39,243 bases of DNA, taken from an uncultured Blautia sp. (GTDB lineage: Bacteria > Bacillota > Clostridia > Lachnospirales > Lachnospiraceae). The notes below the pieces were generated by a model, which was not told the origin of the DNA, searched no databases, and saw nothing but the letters and a program-made list of their open reading frames with translations. A program made the position numbers and the translations under genes. This document shows positions 8,009 to 16,177 of the stretch, piece after piece (the first letter of the stretch is position 1; every line of letters begins with the position of its first letter). The stretch is from contig CALBGI010000052.1 in NCBI GenBank assembly GCA_937893675.1, forward strand, positions 1 through 39,243, read 5' to 3'.

Positions 8009-10591
8009 ATGAGAGTACTGATTATCGGCGGTGTTGCCGCGGGAACCAAGACTGCGGCAAAATTAAAAAGAGAAGACAGAAGTGCGGAAGTTGTTGTGAT
8101 TACCAGAGATAAAGATATTTCTTATGCAGGATGCGGACTGCCCTATTATGTGGGCGGCCTTATTGAAAGCCGGGATGAGCTGATCGTAAACACGCCTCAG
8201 AAATATGCAGGACTGACAGGCGTGGAGGTACGTACCGGAAAAGAAGCAGTTGCCCTGAATGCAGATAAGAAGGAACTCACAGTAAGAGATGTGGAAAATG
8301 GGGCAGAGGAGATCTGCGCCTACGACAGACTGGTGTTGGCTGTGGGCGCGTCTCCGGCAGTGTTGCCGCTGGAAGGGACAGATAAGGCGGGCGTGTTTCA
8401 GATGAGAACGCCGGATGACGCCATTGCCATCCGCTCCTATGTGGAAGAAAAGGGGGTAAAAAAGGCGGTTGTGATCGGCGCAGGCTTCATTGGTCTGGAA
8501 GCGGCGGAAAATCTGAAAGCCAAAGGCGTGCAGGTGACAGTCATTGACTTTGCCTCACAGATCCTGCCGAATATCCTGGACGGGGAAATGGCCGCATATG
8601 CCAAGAAGCATCTTCTGAAAGAGGGGATCCGTGTGATTACCGGCACAAAAGCAGAGGCTGTTCTTGGGAACGAAGCAGTCACCGGAGTAAAAACTTCTGC
8701 AGGCGTGCTGGGCTGCGGGCTTTTGATTATGGCAGCAGGGATCCGGCCAAACACAGATTTTCTGAAAGACAGCAAAATCGAGATGTTTCAGGGGAAGATC
8801 CTGGTGGACAATACCATGAAGACCAACCTTGAAGACGTCTACGCTGCCGGCGACTGTGCCATGGTCACCAACCGCATTACCGGAAAGCCTCAGTGGTCTC
8901 CCATGGGTTCCTCTGCGAACCTTGAGGGAAGAACGCTGGCACAGGTGCTTGCAGGGAAAAAGAAGGTCTATCCGGGCGTTCTGGGAACCGGGGTCGTGAA
9001 GCTTCCGGGACTGAACATCGGGCGTACCGGTCTGACAGAGGAGCAGGCCCGCGCGGCAGGCTATGATGTGATCACGGTGGTGGCGCCAACCGACGACAAG
9101 GCGCATTATTATCCGGACGCGGGATTCTTTATCACGAAGATGATCGCAGATAAGACGACACACCGGCTTCTGGGCGTGCAGGTATTTGGGCCGGGCGCGG
9201 TGGACAAGATGGTTGATATTGCGGTTATGGGAATCAATATGGGTGCTGTCCTGGAGGATTTTGAAAATGCGGACTTTGCTTATGCACCGCCGTTTTCCAC
9301 GGCCATCCATCCCTTTGTGCAGGCTGCGTACATACTTTTGAACAAGATTGACGGAACCCTGGTGAGTATGACACCGGCAGAATACGCGGCAGGCAAGGCG
9401 AAGGACTACAAGGTCATTGACGTAAGCCCGGTTCCGTCCATCCGGGGCGCGCGGTTTGTGGAGCTTTCCAAGGTAAACGGAGAGCTGGAAGGCCTTGACA
9501 AAGAGGATAAGCTGCTTTTGGTATGTGTGAAGGGAAAGAGAGGCTATTTCCTCCAGAACCGTATGCGCCACTATGGATACAAGAATACCGTTGTGTTGGA
9601 GGGCGCGCAGTTTTTTAATGATGTAAAGGCTGCCAGCGCGGATCTTGCCGTTTCCAAAGAGGAGGAGACAAGGGTCAAGGCGCTGGGCTTTCTGAGGGAC
9701 AAAAACACAGCGGATAAATTCAACGGCCGTGTGATCACCAGAAACGGAAAAATTACGGCAGAAGAAGCGAGGGTGATCGCGGAGGCGGCAGAGCGTTTTG
9801 GAAGCGGAGAAGTGACGATGACCTCCCGTCTTACCATGGAGATCCAGGGAGTGCCCTTTGACAATATTGAGCCGCTTCGGGAGTATCTCATGCAGGCGGG
9901 TCTGGAAACCGGGGGCACCGGCTCCAAGGTAAGACCGGTAGTGTCCTGCAAGGGAACCACCTGCCAGTACGGATTGATCGACACCTTTGATCTGTCACAG
10001 GAAATTCACGAGAGGTTCTATCATGGCTACCATGAGGTGAAGCTGCCCCACAAGTTCAAGATCGCGGTTGGAGGCTGCCCCAACAACTGCGTGAAGCCGG
10101 ATCTGAATGACCTGGGCATCATCGGACAGCGTGTTCCCCAGGTGGATCTGGAGAAGTGCCGTGGCTGCAAGGTCTGCCAGATTGAGAAGAACTGTCCCAT
10201 TCAGGTGGCGAAAATGGTGAACGGCAAGATTGTCATTGACGAAAATGCCTGCAACCACTGTGGACGGTGTGTCGGCAAGTGTCCGTTCCATGCAATTGAA
10301 AATTATACAAATGGTTACCGCGTCTACATCGGCGGACGCTGGGGCAAAAAGGTCGCGCAGGGACGGTATCTGGACAAGGTGTTCACAGACAGGGAAGAGG
10401 TGCTCTCCATTGTGGAAAAAGCCATTCTTCTCTTCCGCGAGCAGGGGAATACCGGGGAACGTTTTGCGGATACTGTGGCACGACTGGGATTTGAAAATGT
10501 ACAGGAACAGCTTCTGTCGGATGAATTGCTTGGCAGAAAGGAAGAAAATATCAGAGCGCAGAAGCATTTAAAAGGCGGGGCAACCTGTTAA
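8009..10591 (+). CDS. Four-part fusion: CoA-disulfide-reductase-like, rhodanese-like, siroheme reductase-like, 2[4Fe-4S]
   Basis: An 860-residue cytoplasmic redox enzyme. Residues 1-445 form an FAD/NAD(P)H disulfide reductase: GGVAAG for FAD, the single redox Cys42 in SYAGCGLPYYVGG as in CoA-disulfide reductase and NADH oxidase, GAGFIGLEAAE for NAD(P)H and YAAGDCA for FAD. Residues about 450-550 are rhodanese-like with Cys506 in CVKGKRG. Residues about 575-720 resemble siroheme sulfite/nitrite reductases, with Cys647/Cys652 and Cys690/Cys694 (GGCPNNC) for the siroheme-[4Fe-4S] centre. Residues about 723-775 hold two ferredoxin clusters (CRGCKVC, CNHCGRC). The likely path is NAD(P)H to flavin to persulfide or sulfite chemistry. 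AAGGAG precedes the ATG. The substrate (CoA persulfide, polysulfide, sulfite or nitrite) is not known. Confidence 0.85.
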   Translation: MRVLIIGGVAAGTKTAAKLKREDRSAEVVVITRDKDISYAGCGLPYYVGGLIESRDELIVNTPQKYAGLTGVEVRTGKEAVALNADKKELTVRDVENGAEEICAYDRLVLAVGASPAVLPLEGTDKAGVFQMRTPDDAIAIRSYVEEKGVKKAVVIGAGFIGLEAAENLKAKGVQVTVIDFASQILPNILDGEMAAYAKKHLLKEGIRVITGTKAEAVLGNEAVTGVKTSAGVLGCGLLIMAAGIRPNTDFLKDSKIEMFQGKILVDNTMKTNLEDVYAAGDCAMVTNRITGKPQWSPMGSSANLEGRTLAQVLAGKKKVYPGVLGTGVVKLPGLNIGRTGLTEEQARAAGYDVITVVAPTDDKAHYYPDAGFFITKMIADKTTHRLLGVQVFGPGAVDKMVDIAVMGINMGAVLEDFENADFAYAPPFSTAIHPFVQAAYILLNKIDGTLVSMTPAEYAAGKAKDYKVIDVSPVPSIRGARFVELSKVNGELEGLDKEDKLLLVCVKGKRGYFLQNRMRHYGYKNTVVLEGAQFFNDVKAASADLAVSKEEETRVKALGFLRDKNTADKFNGRVITRNGKITAEEARVIAEAAERFGSGEVTMTSRLTMEIQGVPFDNIEPLREYLMQAGLETGGTGSKVRPVVSCKGTTCQYGLIDTFDLSQEIHERFYHGYHEVKLPHKFKIAVGGCPNNCVKPDLNDLGIIGQRVPQVDLEKCRGCKVCQIEKNCPIQVAKMVNGKIVIDENACNHCGRCVGKCPFHAIENYTNGYRVYIGGRWGKKVAQGRYLDKVFTDREEVLSIVEKAILLFREQGNTGERFADTVARLGFENVQEQLLSDELLGRKEENIRAQKHLKGGATC

Positions 10592-10626
10592 AGGAAGCTG
10601 CCCGGGTATCACAGGATAGAGAAACG

Positions 10627-10670
10627 AAGGCTGGAGACACGTTTTAGTGGTTTTCCAGCCTTTCCTTTTG
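10627..10670 (+). terminator. Terminator after the redox operon
   Basis: AAGGCTGGA (10627-10635) pairs with TCCAGCCTT (10654-10662), followed by the T-rich TCCTTTTG. It lies 35 bases after the stop of the fusion enzyme gene. Confidence 0.75.
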
Positions 10671-10678
10671 TGGTGAAA

Positions 10679-10701
10679 ATGCATAAAAAATATTGACAAA
10701 T
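10679..10701 (+). repeat. Direct repeat, copy 1 (promoter-like segment)
   Basis: Twenty-two of 23 bases equal 11014-11036. The unit runs from ATGCAT through an A-rich stretch to TATTGACAAAT and contains a consensus -35. Here it runs directly into the coding relic at 10699-10920, with no matching -10 or start codon. Confidence 0.75.
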
Positions 10702-10920
10702 TTTGAGGAAGCCTTCAATCAGGGCTATCCCCAGGAGCTGGCGCATTTTGTTTCCTGTGTGAGAGAAGACAAGACGCCGGCAGTGACCGGGGAGGACGGC
10801 CGCGCGGTTCTGGAGATGATCTACGCTGCCTATATGTCTGCAAAATCCGGGGCAAAGGTGAAGCTTCCGCTGGAAAATCCGCCTAAAGTGGAGTATGCGA
10901 TCCAGCTGTTGCTTGGCTGA
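10699..10920 (+). pseudogene. C-terminal relic of a Gfo/Idh/MocA oxidoreductase
   Basis: The frame reads NFEEAFNQGYPQELAHFVSC, then VREDKTPAVTGEDGRAVLEM and a tail ending QLLLG, the typical last 70 residues of a Gfo/Idh/MocA dehydrogenase (the VTGEDG turn and final helix are characteristic). The Rossmann domain, catalytic Lys and start are absent. An in-frame TAA lies at 10684, the only possible start is a TTG within the -35 of the repeat, and there is no ribosome binding site. The break coincides with the end of repeat copy 1, so a deletion or rearrangement joined promoter DNA to the gene's 3' end. It does not match the C-termini of the two intact dehydrogenases of the operon. Confidence 0.75.
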
Positions 10921-10950
10921 ATGAGAAAAAAAGTAAAAAAATAATCGGAA

Positions 10951-11000
10951 AACAGCACTTTTTTGTATCAGAAGCATAGATATAAAGAAGTGCTGTTTTA
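10951..11000. terminator. Hairpin terminator between the relic and the sugar operon
   Basis: AACAGCACTT (10951-10960) pairs perfectly with AAGTGCTGTT (10988-10997), followed by TTA. On the opposite strand the hairpin is followed by TTCC and T-rich sequence, so it may act in both directions. It probably was the terminator of the broken oxidoreductase gene. Confidence 0.55.
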
Positions 11001-11013
11001 AATTGTTGTTATT

Positions 11014-11036
11014 ATGCATAAAAAGTATTGACAAAT
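11014..11036 (+). repeat. Direct repeat, copy 2 (operon promoter)
   Basis: The second copy of the 23-base unit seen at 10679-10701, with one mismatch. In this copy the TTGACA is the -35 of the sugar operon promoter. The palindrome ATGCAT at its left end could be part of an operator. Confidence 0.75.
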
Positions 11037-11056
11037 AGAGTTAATAGTGTTATTTT
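11028..11056 (+). promoter_or_regulatory. Promoter of the sugar operon
   Basis: TTGACA (11028-11033), 17 bases, TATTTT (11051-11056). It lies about 45 bases before the ROK regulator start and is likely to drive the nine-gene operon to the terminator at 20736. Confidence 0.65.
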
Positions 11057-11098
11057 TGAATAAATATTAAACAATGTTTCTAAATGAGCGGAGGATAC

Positions 11099-12214
11099 AT
11101 GATCGTAGGAAAACCGCAGTTGTTAAAAAAATTAAATTCAGATATCGTCCGCGATTTGATTTATAAGGAAGGACCGATTTCCAAGCCGGAAATTGCCGAG
11201 AAGACGGCGCTTAGCCTTCCCACCGTAAAAAAAAGAGTGGATATCCTTCTGAGAGAAGGATGGATCCGCACGGCCGGGAGAAGCGGAGAGGGAGTTGGGC
11301 GCAAAGCCGAGAAATATGAGGCGGACCGCTCGCACAAGATGATTCTGCTTTTGTATGAATCCGGAGGCTTTACCTCGTATCTTGTGGACCTGACAGGGAA
11401 ATTTCACGCAGAAAAGCGTTATGTCTTTCCGAAAAAAGGGACAATGCAATATCTGGAATTCCTGTGCAGCTGTATCGAAGAGCTGATGGGGAAAGTGACC
11501 GGAACCGTGCTGTCCATCGGGGTGACGGTTCCGGGCGTTGTGCGCAGCAGCGGGCTGATCAAGCATATACCGGAAATTCCGGAATGGGAGAAATATAATC
11601 TCCAGGAGGAGCTTCAGAAACGCTTTCAGGTGGATGTGCTGGTGGAAAACGACACGCGCATGATGACGCTTGGATATTATGAAACCATGCTTCGCGGAAC
11701 GTGTTCGGATATGGTATATATCTACGCGGACGATGCCCTGAGCGCCGGGATTGTCATTGACGGGCAGCTTCACCGCGGAAGAGAGAGCTTCGCAGGTGAG
11801 CTTGGATTTTTGATTTTTCACGAAAATTTAAGCAGCAAAAATGAACCGGTAAACGGGCGGGGAGATTTTGAGTGTTCTGTAATGGAACTGCAGTCCCGGA
11901 TTGAAAAAGAAAAAGGATCACAGGAGCTTCTGGAGCGCTATTATGATCTTCTGGCAAAGGCGATCGTGAGCGTGGGCTGCGTGACAGCGCCGGAAATCGT
12001 AGTGATCCAGGGAAAATATGTAAATGACACGGTGCTGGAATATATTCAGGAACGGATACGTCCCTATTTTCCGAAGGATGTGCTTCCGAAACTGCGCATC
12101 AATACAGACAGCTCTTATTGTGTGCAGGGGATCAAAAAGGAATGTATCCGGCATGCCAGGGAAAAGAGCGCAAAACTGGGCAAAGCAGAAATCAGCGCGG
12201 TGTCAGAGAATTAA
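11099..12214 (+). CDS. ROK-family transcriptional regulator
   Basis: A 371-residue regulator. The N-terminal winged helix (about 10-75) has a clear helix-turn-helix, SKPEIAEKTALSLPTVKKRV, and a wing GRSGEGVGRKAEKY. The rest is the sugar-binding ROK fold, with SIGVTVPGVV, the VENDTR loop and GELGFLIF. The zinc-binding Cys motif of ROK kinases and many repressors is not visible after GELG; the region reads ENLSSKNEPVNGRG instead. ATG 11099 with GGAGG just 4 bases ahead is chosen; an ATG at 11084 in the same frame has no site. As first gene of the sugar operon it probably represses it and is relieved by the imported sugar or a derivative. Confidence 0.85.
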   Translation: MIVGKPQLLKKLNSDIVRDLIYKEGPISKPEIAEKTALSLPTVKKRVDILLREGWIRTAGRSGEGVGRKAEKYEADRSHKMILLLYESGGFTSYLVDLTGKFHAEKRYVFPKKGTMQYLEFLCSCIEELMGKVTGTVLSIGVTVPGVVRSSGLIKHIPEIPEWEKYNLQEELQKRFQVDVLVENDTRMMTLGYYETMLRGTCSDMVYIYADDALSAGIVIDGQLHRGRESFAGELGFLIFHENLSSKNEPVNGRGDFECSVMELQSRIEKEKGSQELLERYYDLLAKAIVSVGCVTAPEIVVIQGKYVNDTVLEYIQERIRPYFPKDVLPKLRINTDSSYCVQGIKKECIRHAREKSAKLGKAEISAVSEN

Positions 12215-12235
12215 GTCAGGAGGCGGACAAAGCAG

Positions 12236-13048
12236 ATGAAACGCATTGTAGGAGTGAATTCGAACTGTTATCACGGCTATTCCATAGAAGAGGCGATTCG
12301 GGGGACGGCGGCGGCCGGTTTTCATTATATGGAACTGACGGCCACCAAGGGCTGGACGGAGCATGTATTTCCAACGCATTCCTTCCAGAGGCTTTTACAG
12401 GTGAAGGATCTGCTGAAGCAATATAAAATTGTGCCGTTTTCCATGAGCGGGCACTGCAATCTCATGGATACCGGGCGAATGGGAGACTTTATTGAAAATA
12501 TCAGGCTTGCGGCTTTTTTTGGATGTGAATACATTGTTTCTTCCATTGGAGAAGCGCATCTGAAGGATGAAGCAGTTGCTTCCAACGGGGAAGTGGCAGA
12601 GCACATCAAAGCGTTTCTTCCATATTTGGAGGAATTCAACATGACATTGGTGCTGGAGATCCACGGGGATCACGGAGACGGAAAAATTTTAAAAGAGATC
12701 ACAGCACTGGTGGGAAGTCCGAGAGTCAAGATCAATTACGATACCGCCAACGCTGTGTTTTACGGCGGGGTGAATGTGACAGAGGATCTGAAAAACTGTG
12801 TGGACGAAGTGGCCTACATGCATTTGAAGGATAAGGCGGGCGCGCAGAAGGAGTGGAATTTCCCGGCGCTGGGAGAAGGTGAGCTTGACTTTCCGGCGGT
12901 GTTTGAGGTGCTGAGAGGAGCAGAGAATAACTGTCCGTTTTCCGTGGAGATTGAATTTACGGAAAAAGGCCCAAGGGATCTGCAGGAAATCAACGAGGCA
13001 GTGAAAACATCTGCGTTGTATCTGAAAAAGGCAGGGTTTGAACTTTAA
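12236..13048 (+). CDS. Sugar phosphate isomerase/epimerase-fold TIM-barrel protein (1)
   Basis: A 270-residue cytoplasmic protein of the xylose-isomerase-like TIM-barrel superfamily (IolE/IolI, AP endonuclease 2 fold). Likely divalent-metal ligands occur in the usual order: Glu in LVLEIHGDHG, Asp in INYDTANA, His in AYMHLKDK and Glu in SVEIEF. Such enzymes isomerise, epimerise or dehydrate keto sugars and inososes, and act in some C-glycoside cleavage systems. It starts 22 bases after the ROK regulator stop, with GGAGG 12 bases before the ATG, a rather long spacing. It pairs with the adjacent dehydrogenase, whose keto product may be its substrate. The substrate cannot be read from the sequence. 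Confidence 0.82.
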   Translation: MKRIVGVNSNCYHGYSIEEAIRGTAAAGFHYMELTATKGWTEHVFPTHSFQRLLQVKDLLKQYKIVPFSMSGHCNLMDTGRMGDFIENIRLAAFFGCEYIVSSIGEAHLKDEAVASNGEVAEHIKAFLPYLEEFNMTLVLEIHGDHGDGKILKEITALVGSPRVKINYDTANAVFYGGVNVTEDLKNCVDEVAYMHLKDKAGAQKEWNFPALGEGELDFPAVFEVLRGAENNCPFSVEIEFTEKGPRDLQEINEAVKTSALYLKKAGFEL

Positions 13049-13079
13049 GCAAAAAAGCGTTTCAAAAAAGGAGAAGGAT

Positions 13080-14219
13080 ATGGAAAAACTGAGAGTTGGA
13101 GTAGTGGGGATTGGTTTTATCGGAACAGCTCATGTGGAAGCCCTGAGAAGACTGGGCTATGTGGATGTGGTTGCGGTAGCGGACGCAAACGGAGGTGCCG
13201 GCCGGGCAGAGAGTCTTTATGTGGCCCACGGCTATGATGATTACCGCGAGATGATCGACAAAGAAAATCTGGATGCGATCCATATCTGCACACCCAATCA
13301 TACGCATTACGAAATGGCGATGTACGCCATGGAGCATGGCCTGAGCGTGATGCTGGAAAAACCCTTTACCATGACGGTGGAAGAGGCCGAGAAGCTGTGT
13401 GCCTATGCAAAGGAGCACAACATCGTGACCGGCGTAAATCACTCTCTTCGCATGAATCCCCAGGTACAGCAGATGAAGGCCATGGTGAGAAGCGGAGAAG
13501 TGGGAGACGTATATGCGGTGACCGGAAGCTATCTTCAGGACTGGCTGTTTCTGGAGAGTGACTGGAGCTGGAGACTGGAGCCGAAGCTTTCCGGCAAGAC
13601 AAGAGCTTTTTCGGATATCGGAACCCACTGGATCGATATGGTGGAGGATATTACGGGACTGCGGGCTGTGGAGCTTCTGGCAGAGTTTGACATTATGCAT
13701 AAGACGCGCAAAAAACCTCTGAAAGAGGTTGCCACGTTCTCGGGAATGGCGCTGCGTCCGGAGGACTACGAGGACGTTCCTATTGAGACCGAGGACTGGT
13801 GCAGTATTTTGTTCCGATTTGAAAACGGAGCGATCGGAAGCGTCAATGTAAGCCAGGTGACAGCGGGACGGAAGAATCAGCAGATCATTTCCATCAGCGG
13901 AAGCAAATGTGCGCTCCACTGGGACAGCGAGGATTCTCAGGAGCTGTGGATCGGACGGCGCGAAACCTTTAATCAGAAAGCGCCCAAAGACCCGTCCATC
14001 CTTTCGGAGGCAGCGCAGGGCGTGATCGGCTACCCGGGAGGGCATGTGGAAGGCTTTCCGGATACCTTCAAAGCCCAGTTTGGGAAATTTTATCAGGCAG
14101 TGATGGCAAAAGACACATCCAAAAAGGAATTTGCCAATTTTGAGGACGGTCTCCGGGAGATGATCCTCAATGAGAAGGTTTATGAATCCGCGCAGAAACG
14201 TGCGTGGGTAAAAATCTGA
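13080..14219 (+). CDS. Gfo/Idh/MocA-family NAD(P)-dependent sugar dehydrogenase (1)
   Basis: A 379-residue dehydrogenase. The Rossmann domain (about 3-125) begins VGVVGIGFIGTAH, contains HICTPNHTHYEMA and the EKP motif with Lys94 (LEKPFTM). The C-terminal α/β domain has SDIGTHWIDM, with likely catalytic Asp and His, and the segment YPGGHVEGFPDTFK, which resembles family members acting on glycosides or larger sugars. GGAG and AAGGAT lie before ATG 13080; upstream in-frame codons run into the previous gene and are not used. These enzymes oxidise a sugar or cyclitol hydroxyl to a ketone, or the reverse. It stands between two TIM-barrel isomerase-fold genes. Substrate assignment is inference. Confidence 0.87.
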   Translation: MEKLRVGVVGIGFIGTAHVEALRRLGYVDVVAVADANGGAGRAESLYVAHGYDDYREMIDKENLDAIHICTPNHTHYEMAMYAMEHGLSVMLEKPFTMTVEEAEKLCAYAKEHNIVTGVNHSLRMNPQVQQMKAMVRSGEVGDVYAVTGSYLQDWLFLESDWSWRLEPKLSGKTRAFSDIGTHWIDMVEDITGLRAVELLAEFDIMHKTRKKPLKEVATFSGMALRPEDYEDVPIETEDWCSILFRFENGAIGSVNVSQVTAGRKNQQIISISGSKCALHWDSEDSQELWIGRRETFNQKAPKDPSILSEAAQGVIGYPGGHVEGFPDTFKAQFGKFYQAVMAKDTSKKEFANFEDGLREMILNEKVYESAQKRAWVKI

Positions 14220-14239
14220 TAGCACAGGAGGGCAAAACG

Positions 14240-15148
14240 ATGATGAAGCTTGGATTACATACCGCCATACTGGCAGAGTATTCCTTTGAGCAGGTGGTGG
14301 ATTATGCGGCACAAACCGGGTTCAAAAGCCTGGAGGTATGCTGCTGGCCCAACGAAAAGGCAACCCGCAGATACGCGGGCGTATCGCACATTGATGTGGA
14401 CGGAATGACGGAAGAATCTGCAAAGAAATATGTGGATTACGCAAAAGCAAAGGGCGTGGAGATCGCGGCGCTGGCTTATTTTCCGAATCCCCTGTCCGAC
14501 GATGAAGAGACAGCAGAGAAATCCAGGGCGCATTTGTACAAGGTGATTGACGCCGCGGCGCTTATGGATGTGAATCTCGTTACCACATTTATTGGAAAGA
14601 ACAAGACCAAAACCGTAGAAGAAAACCTGGCGCTTATGGAAGAAATCTGGCCGCCGATCCTGAAGCATGCGAAGGAAAGGGGCGTCAGGATCGCGATCGA
14701 AAACTGTCCGATGTTTTATACAAAGGATGAGTGGCCGGGAGGAAACAATCTCGCGGTAAGTCCGCAGATCTGGCGCAGGATGTTTGCGATGGGAGACAAC
14801 ATCGGGCTTTGTTTTGACCCCTCCCATATGGTCCTGCAGGGGATGAACGTCTGGAAACCGGTGGTGGATTTTGCAGACCGCATTTTCCATATCCATTTCA
14901 AGGATCTGCAGATCGATCAGGAAAAGGTGGAGGAGTACGGAAGATTCGCTTATCCGGGACTGTGGCATACACCGAAGCTTCCGGGATATGGAGATGTGGA
15001 TTTTCCCAAGCTGATCACCAAGCTTCATGAGACGGGCTTTCGCGGCTCTGCCTGCCTGGAATGCGAGGACCGCGCTTTTGAAGGGTCTATGGAGGATACC
15101 AGAGCAGGAATCGAGATCGCATACCGTTATCTGCACACATTTATGTAG
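14240..15148 (+). CDS. Sugar phosphate isomerase/epimerase-fold TIM-barrel protein (2)
   Basis: A 302-residue second xylose-isomerase-like TIM-barrel protein, clearly different from the one at 12236. Metal-ligand candidates are Glu in RIAIENCPMFY, Asp and His in CFDPSHM, His in IFHIHFKD and Glu in ACLECEDRAFEG. The insert between HFKD and GYGDVDFP (about 28 residues, with PGLWHTP) is larger than in the first protein and could shape a pocket for a bulkier substrate. AGGAGG precedes ATG 14240 by 6-7 bases; an ATG at 14243 is also possible, and a longer frame from 14204 lacks support. It follows dehydrogenase 1 by 20 bases and precedes dehydrogenase 2 by 8 bases. Confidence 0.82.
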   Translation: MMKLGLHTAILAEYSFEQVVDYAAQTGFKSLEVCCWPNEKATRRYAGVSHIDVDGMTEESAKKYVDYAKAKGVEIAALAYFPNPLSDDEETAEKSRAHLYKVIDAAALMDVNLVTTFIGKNKTKTVEENLALMEEIWPPILKHAKERGVRIAIENCPMFYTKDEWPGGNNLAVSPQIWRRMFAMGDNIGLCFDPSHMVLQGMNVWKPVVDFADRIFHIHFKDLQIDQEKVEEYGRFAYPGLWHTPKLPGYGDVDFPKLITKLHETGFRGSACLECEDRAFEGSMEDTRAGIEIAYRYLHTFM

Positions 15149-15156
15149 GAGATGCT

Positions 15157-16128
15157 ATGGTTCGGATAGGAATTGTGGGCACCGGCGGAATGGGAACGGT
15201 GCATTATACCAATTATTCATATATCAAAGACTGCCAGGTGGTGGCTGTCTGCGGAAATGAGGAAAAGGCAAAAGCCTGGGGCGCAGCCTGTTATCCGGAT
15301 ATCGCGTCCATGGCAGAAGCAGAACAGCTGGACGTGATCGACATCTGCACCCCGACGTTTTTACATTATCCACAGGTGAAGGAGGCGCTCAGATACTGCA
15401 GCGTCATCTGTGAAAAACCGCTTACCTTTACCTGCCGGGAGGGGGAAGAGCTCTTCGAGACGGCAAAAGCGTGGGGGCATCATCTGTATGTTGCGCAGGT
15501 GCTTCGGTTTTTCCCGGAATACAAGGTGCTGACCGAGCTCATCGAGAACAAAACCTGCGGAAATGTGCTGGACGGATATTTTTGGAGATTATCTGCAAAG
15601 CCGGCCTGGACAAGCGGGGGCTGGATGATGGATAAGGCCAAAAGCGGACTGGTTCCCTTTGACCTTCACATCCACGACTTGGATTACATGGTCAGCCTGT
15701 TCGGAACTCCCAGGAAGCTGTCTTACACCAAAGCGCAGGCGCCGGAGGATGACATGGCGCAGCAGTACCGGTTCTCCTATGAATTTGAACAGGAGGGAAG
15801 AGCCCTGAACCTCTGTGCGGAAGCTTCCTGGTTTCGGGGGAATTACCCCTGGTCATCGGGCTACCGGGTATGCTTTGAGAAGGCCGTGCTGGAAGCCAGA
15901 GGCGGAGAGGCCATACTGTATCGGGAAGGTGCAGAGCCGGAAATCCTTGACACCTCCGAAAAGGTAAAAATTCCCACGGGGATCAATATTCCTCCGACGG
16001 GCGTGTATCTGGAGGAGCTGGAACATTTTCTGGACTGTGTGCGAAAAGATGAGGATTCCGGGCGGATAAAGCGGGAACAGGTGCTGGGAGTCCTGAAATT
16101 TCTGGAAAATATCAATCAAGAACTATAA
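15157..16128 (+). CDS. Gfo/Idh/MocA-family NAD(P)-dependent dehydrogenase (2)
   Basis: A 323-residue dehydrogenase with GIVGTGGMGTVH at the N-terminus, DICTPTFLHYPQ, Glu86-Lys87-Pro88 (CEKP) and the C-terminal catalytic region PFDLHIHDLDYM. It is shorter than dehydrogenase 1 and has a different substrate-side sequence, so the two should act on different substrates or at different steps, for example an oxidation and a final reduction. AGGAG lies 5 bases before the ATG. It is the last enzyme gene before the transporter genes. The final residues (HFLDCVRKDEDSGRIKREQV) are of the same type as the relic at 10699-10920 but clearly not the same sequence. Confidence 0.86.
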   Translation: MVRIGIVGTGGMGTVHYTNYSYIKDCQVVAVCGNEEKAKAWGAACYPDIASMAEAEQLDVIDICTPTFLHYPQVKEALRYCSVICEKPLTFTCREGEELFETAKAWGHHLYVAQVLRFFPEYKVLTELIENKTCGNVLDGYFWRLSAKPAWTSGGWMMDKAKSGLVPFDLHIHDLDYMVSLFGTPRKLSYTKAQAPEDDMAQQYRFSYEFEQEGRALNLCAEASWFRGNYPWSSGYRVCFEKAVLEARGGEAILYREGAEPEILDTSEKVKIPTGINIPPTGVYLEELEHFLDCVRKDEDSGRIKREQVLGVLKFLENINQEL

Positions 16129-16177
16129 GCGGGCACGCTTTAGTTATAAAAAATGCGCATGTGAAAGGAGAAACAAC

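Noticed and set aside
16129..16177. Riboswitch or separate promoter before the binding-protein gene
   Set aside because: Only 49 bases with a 4-base stem (AAGC/GCTT) and no convincing -35/-10 pair.
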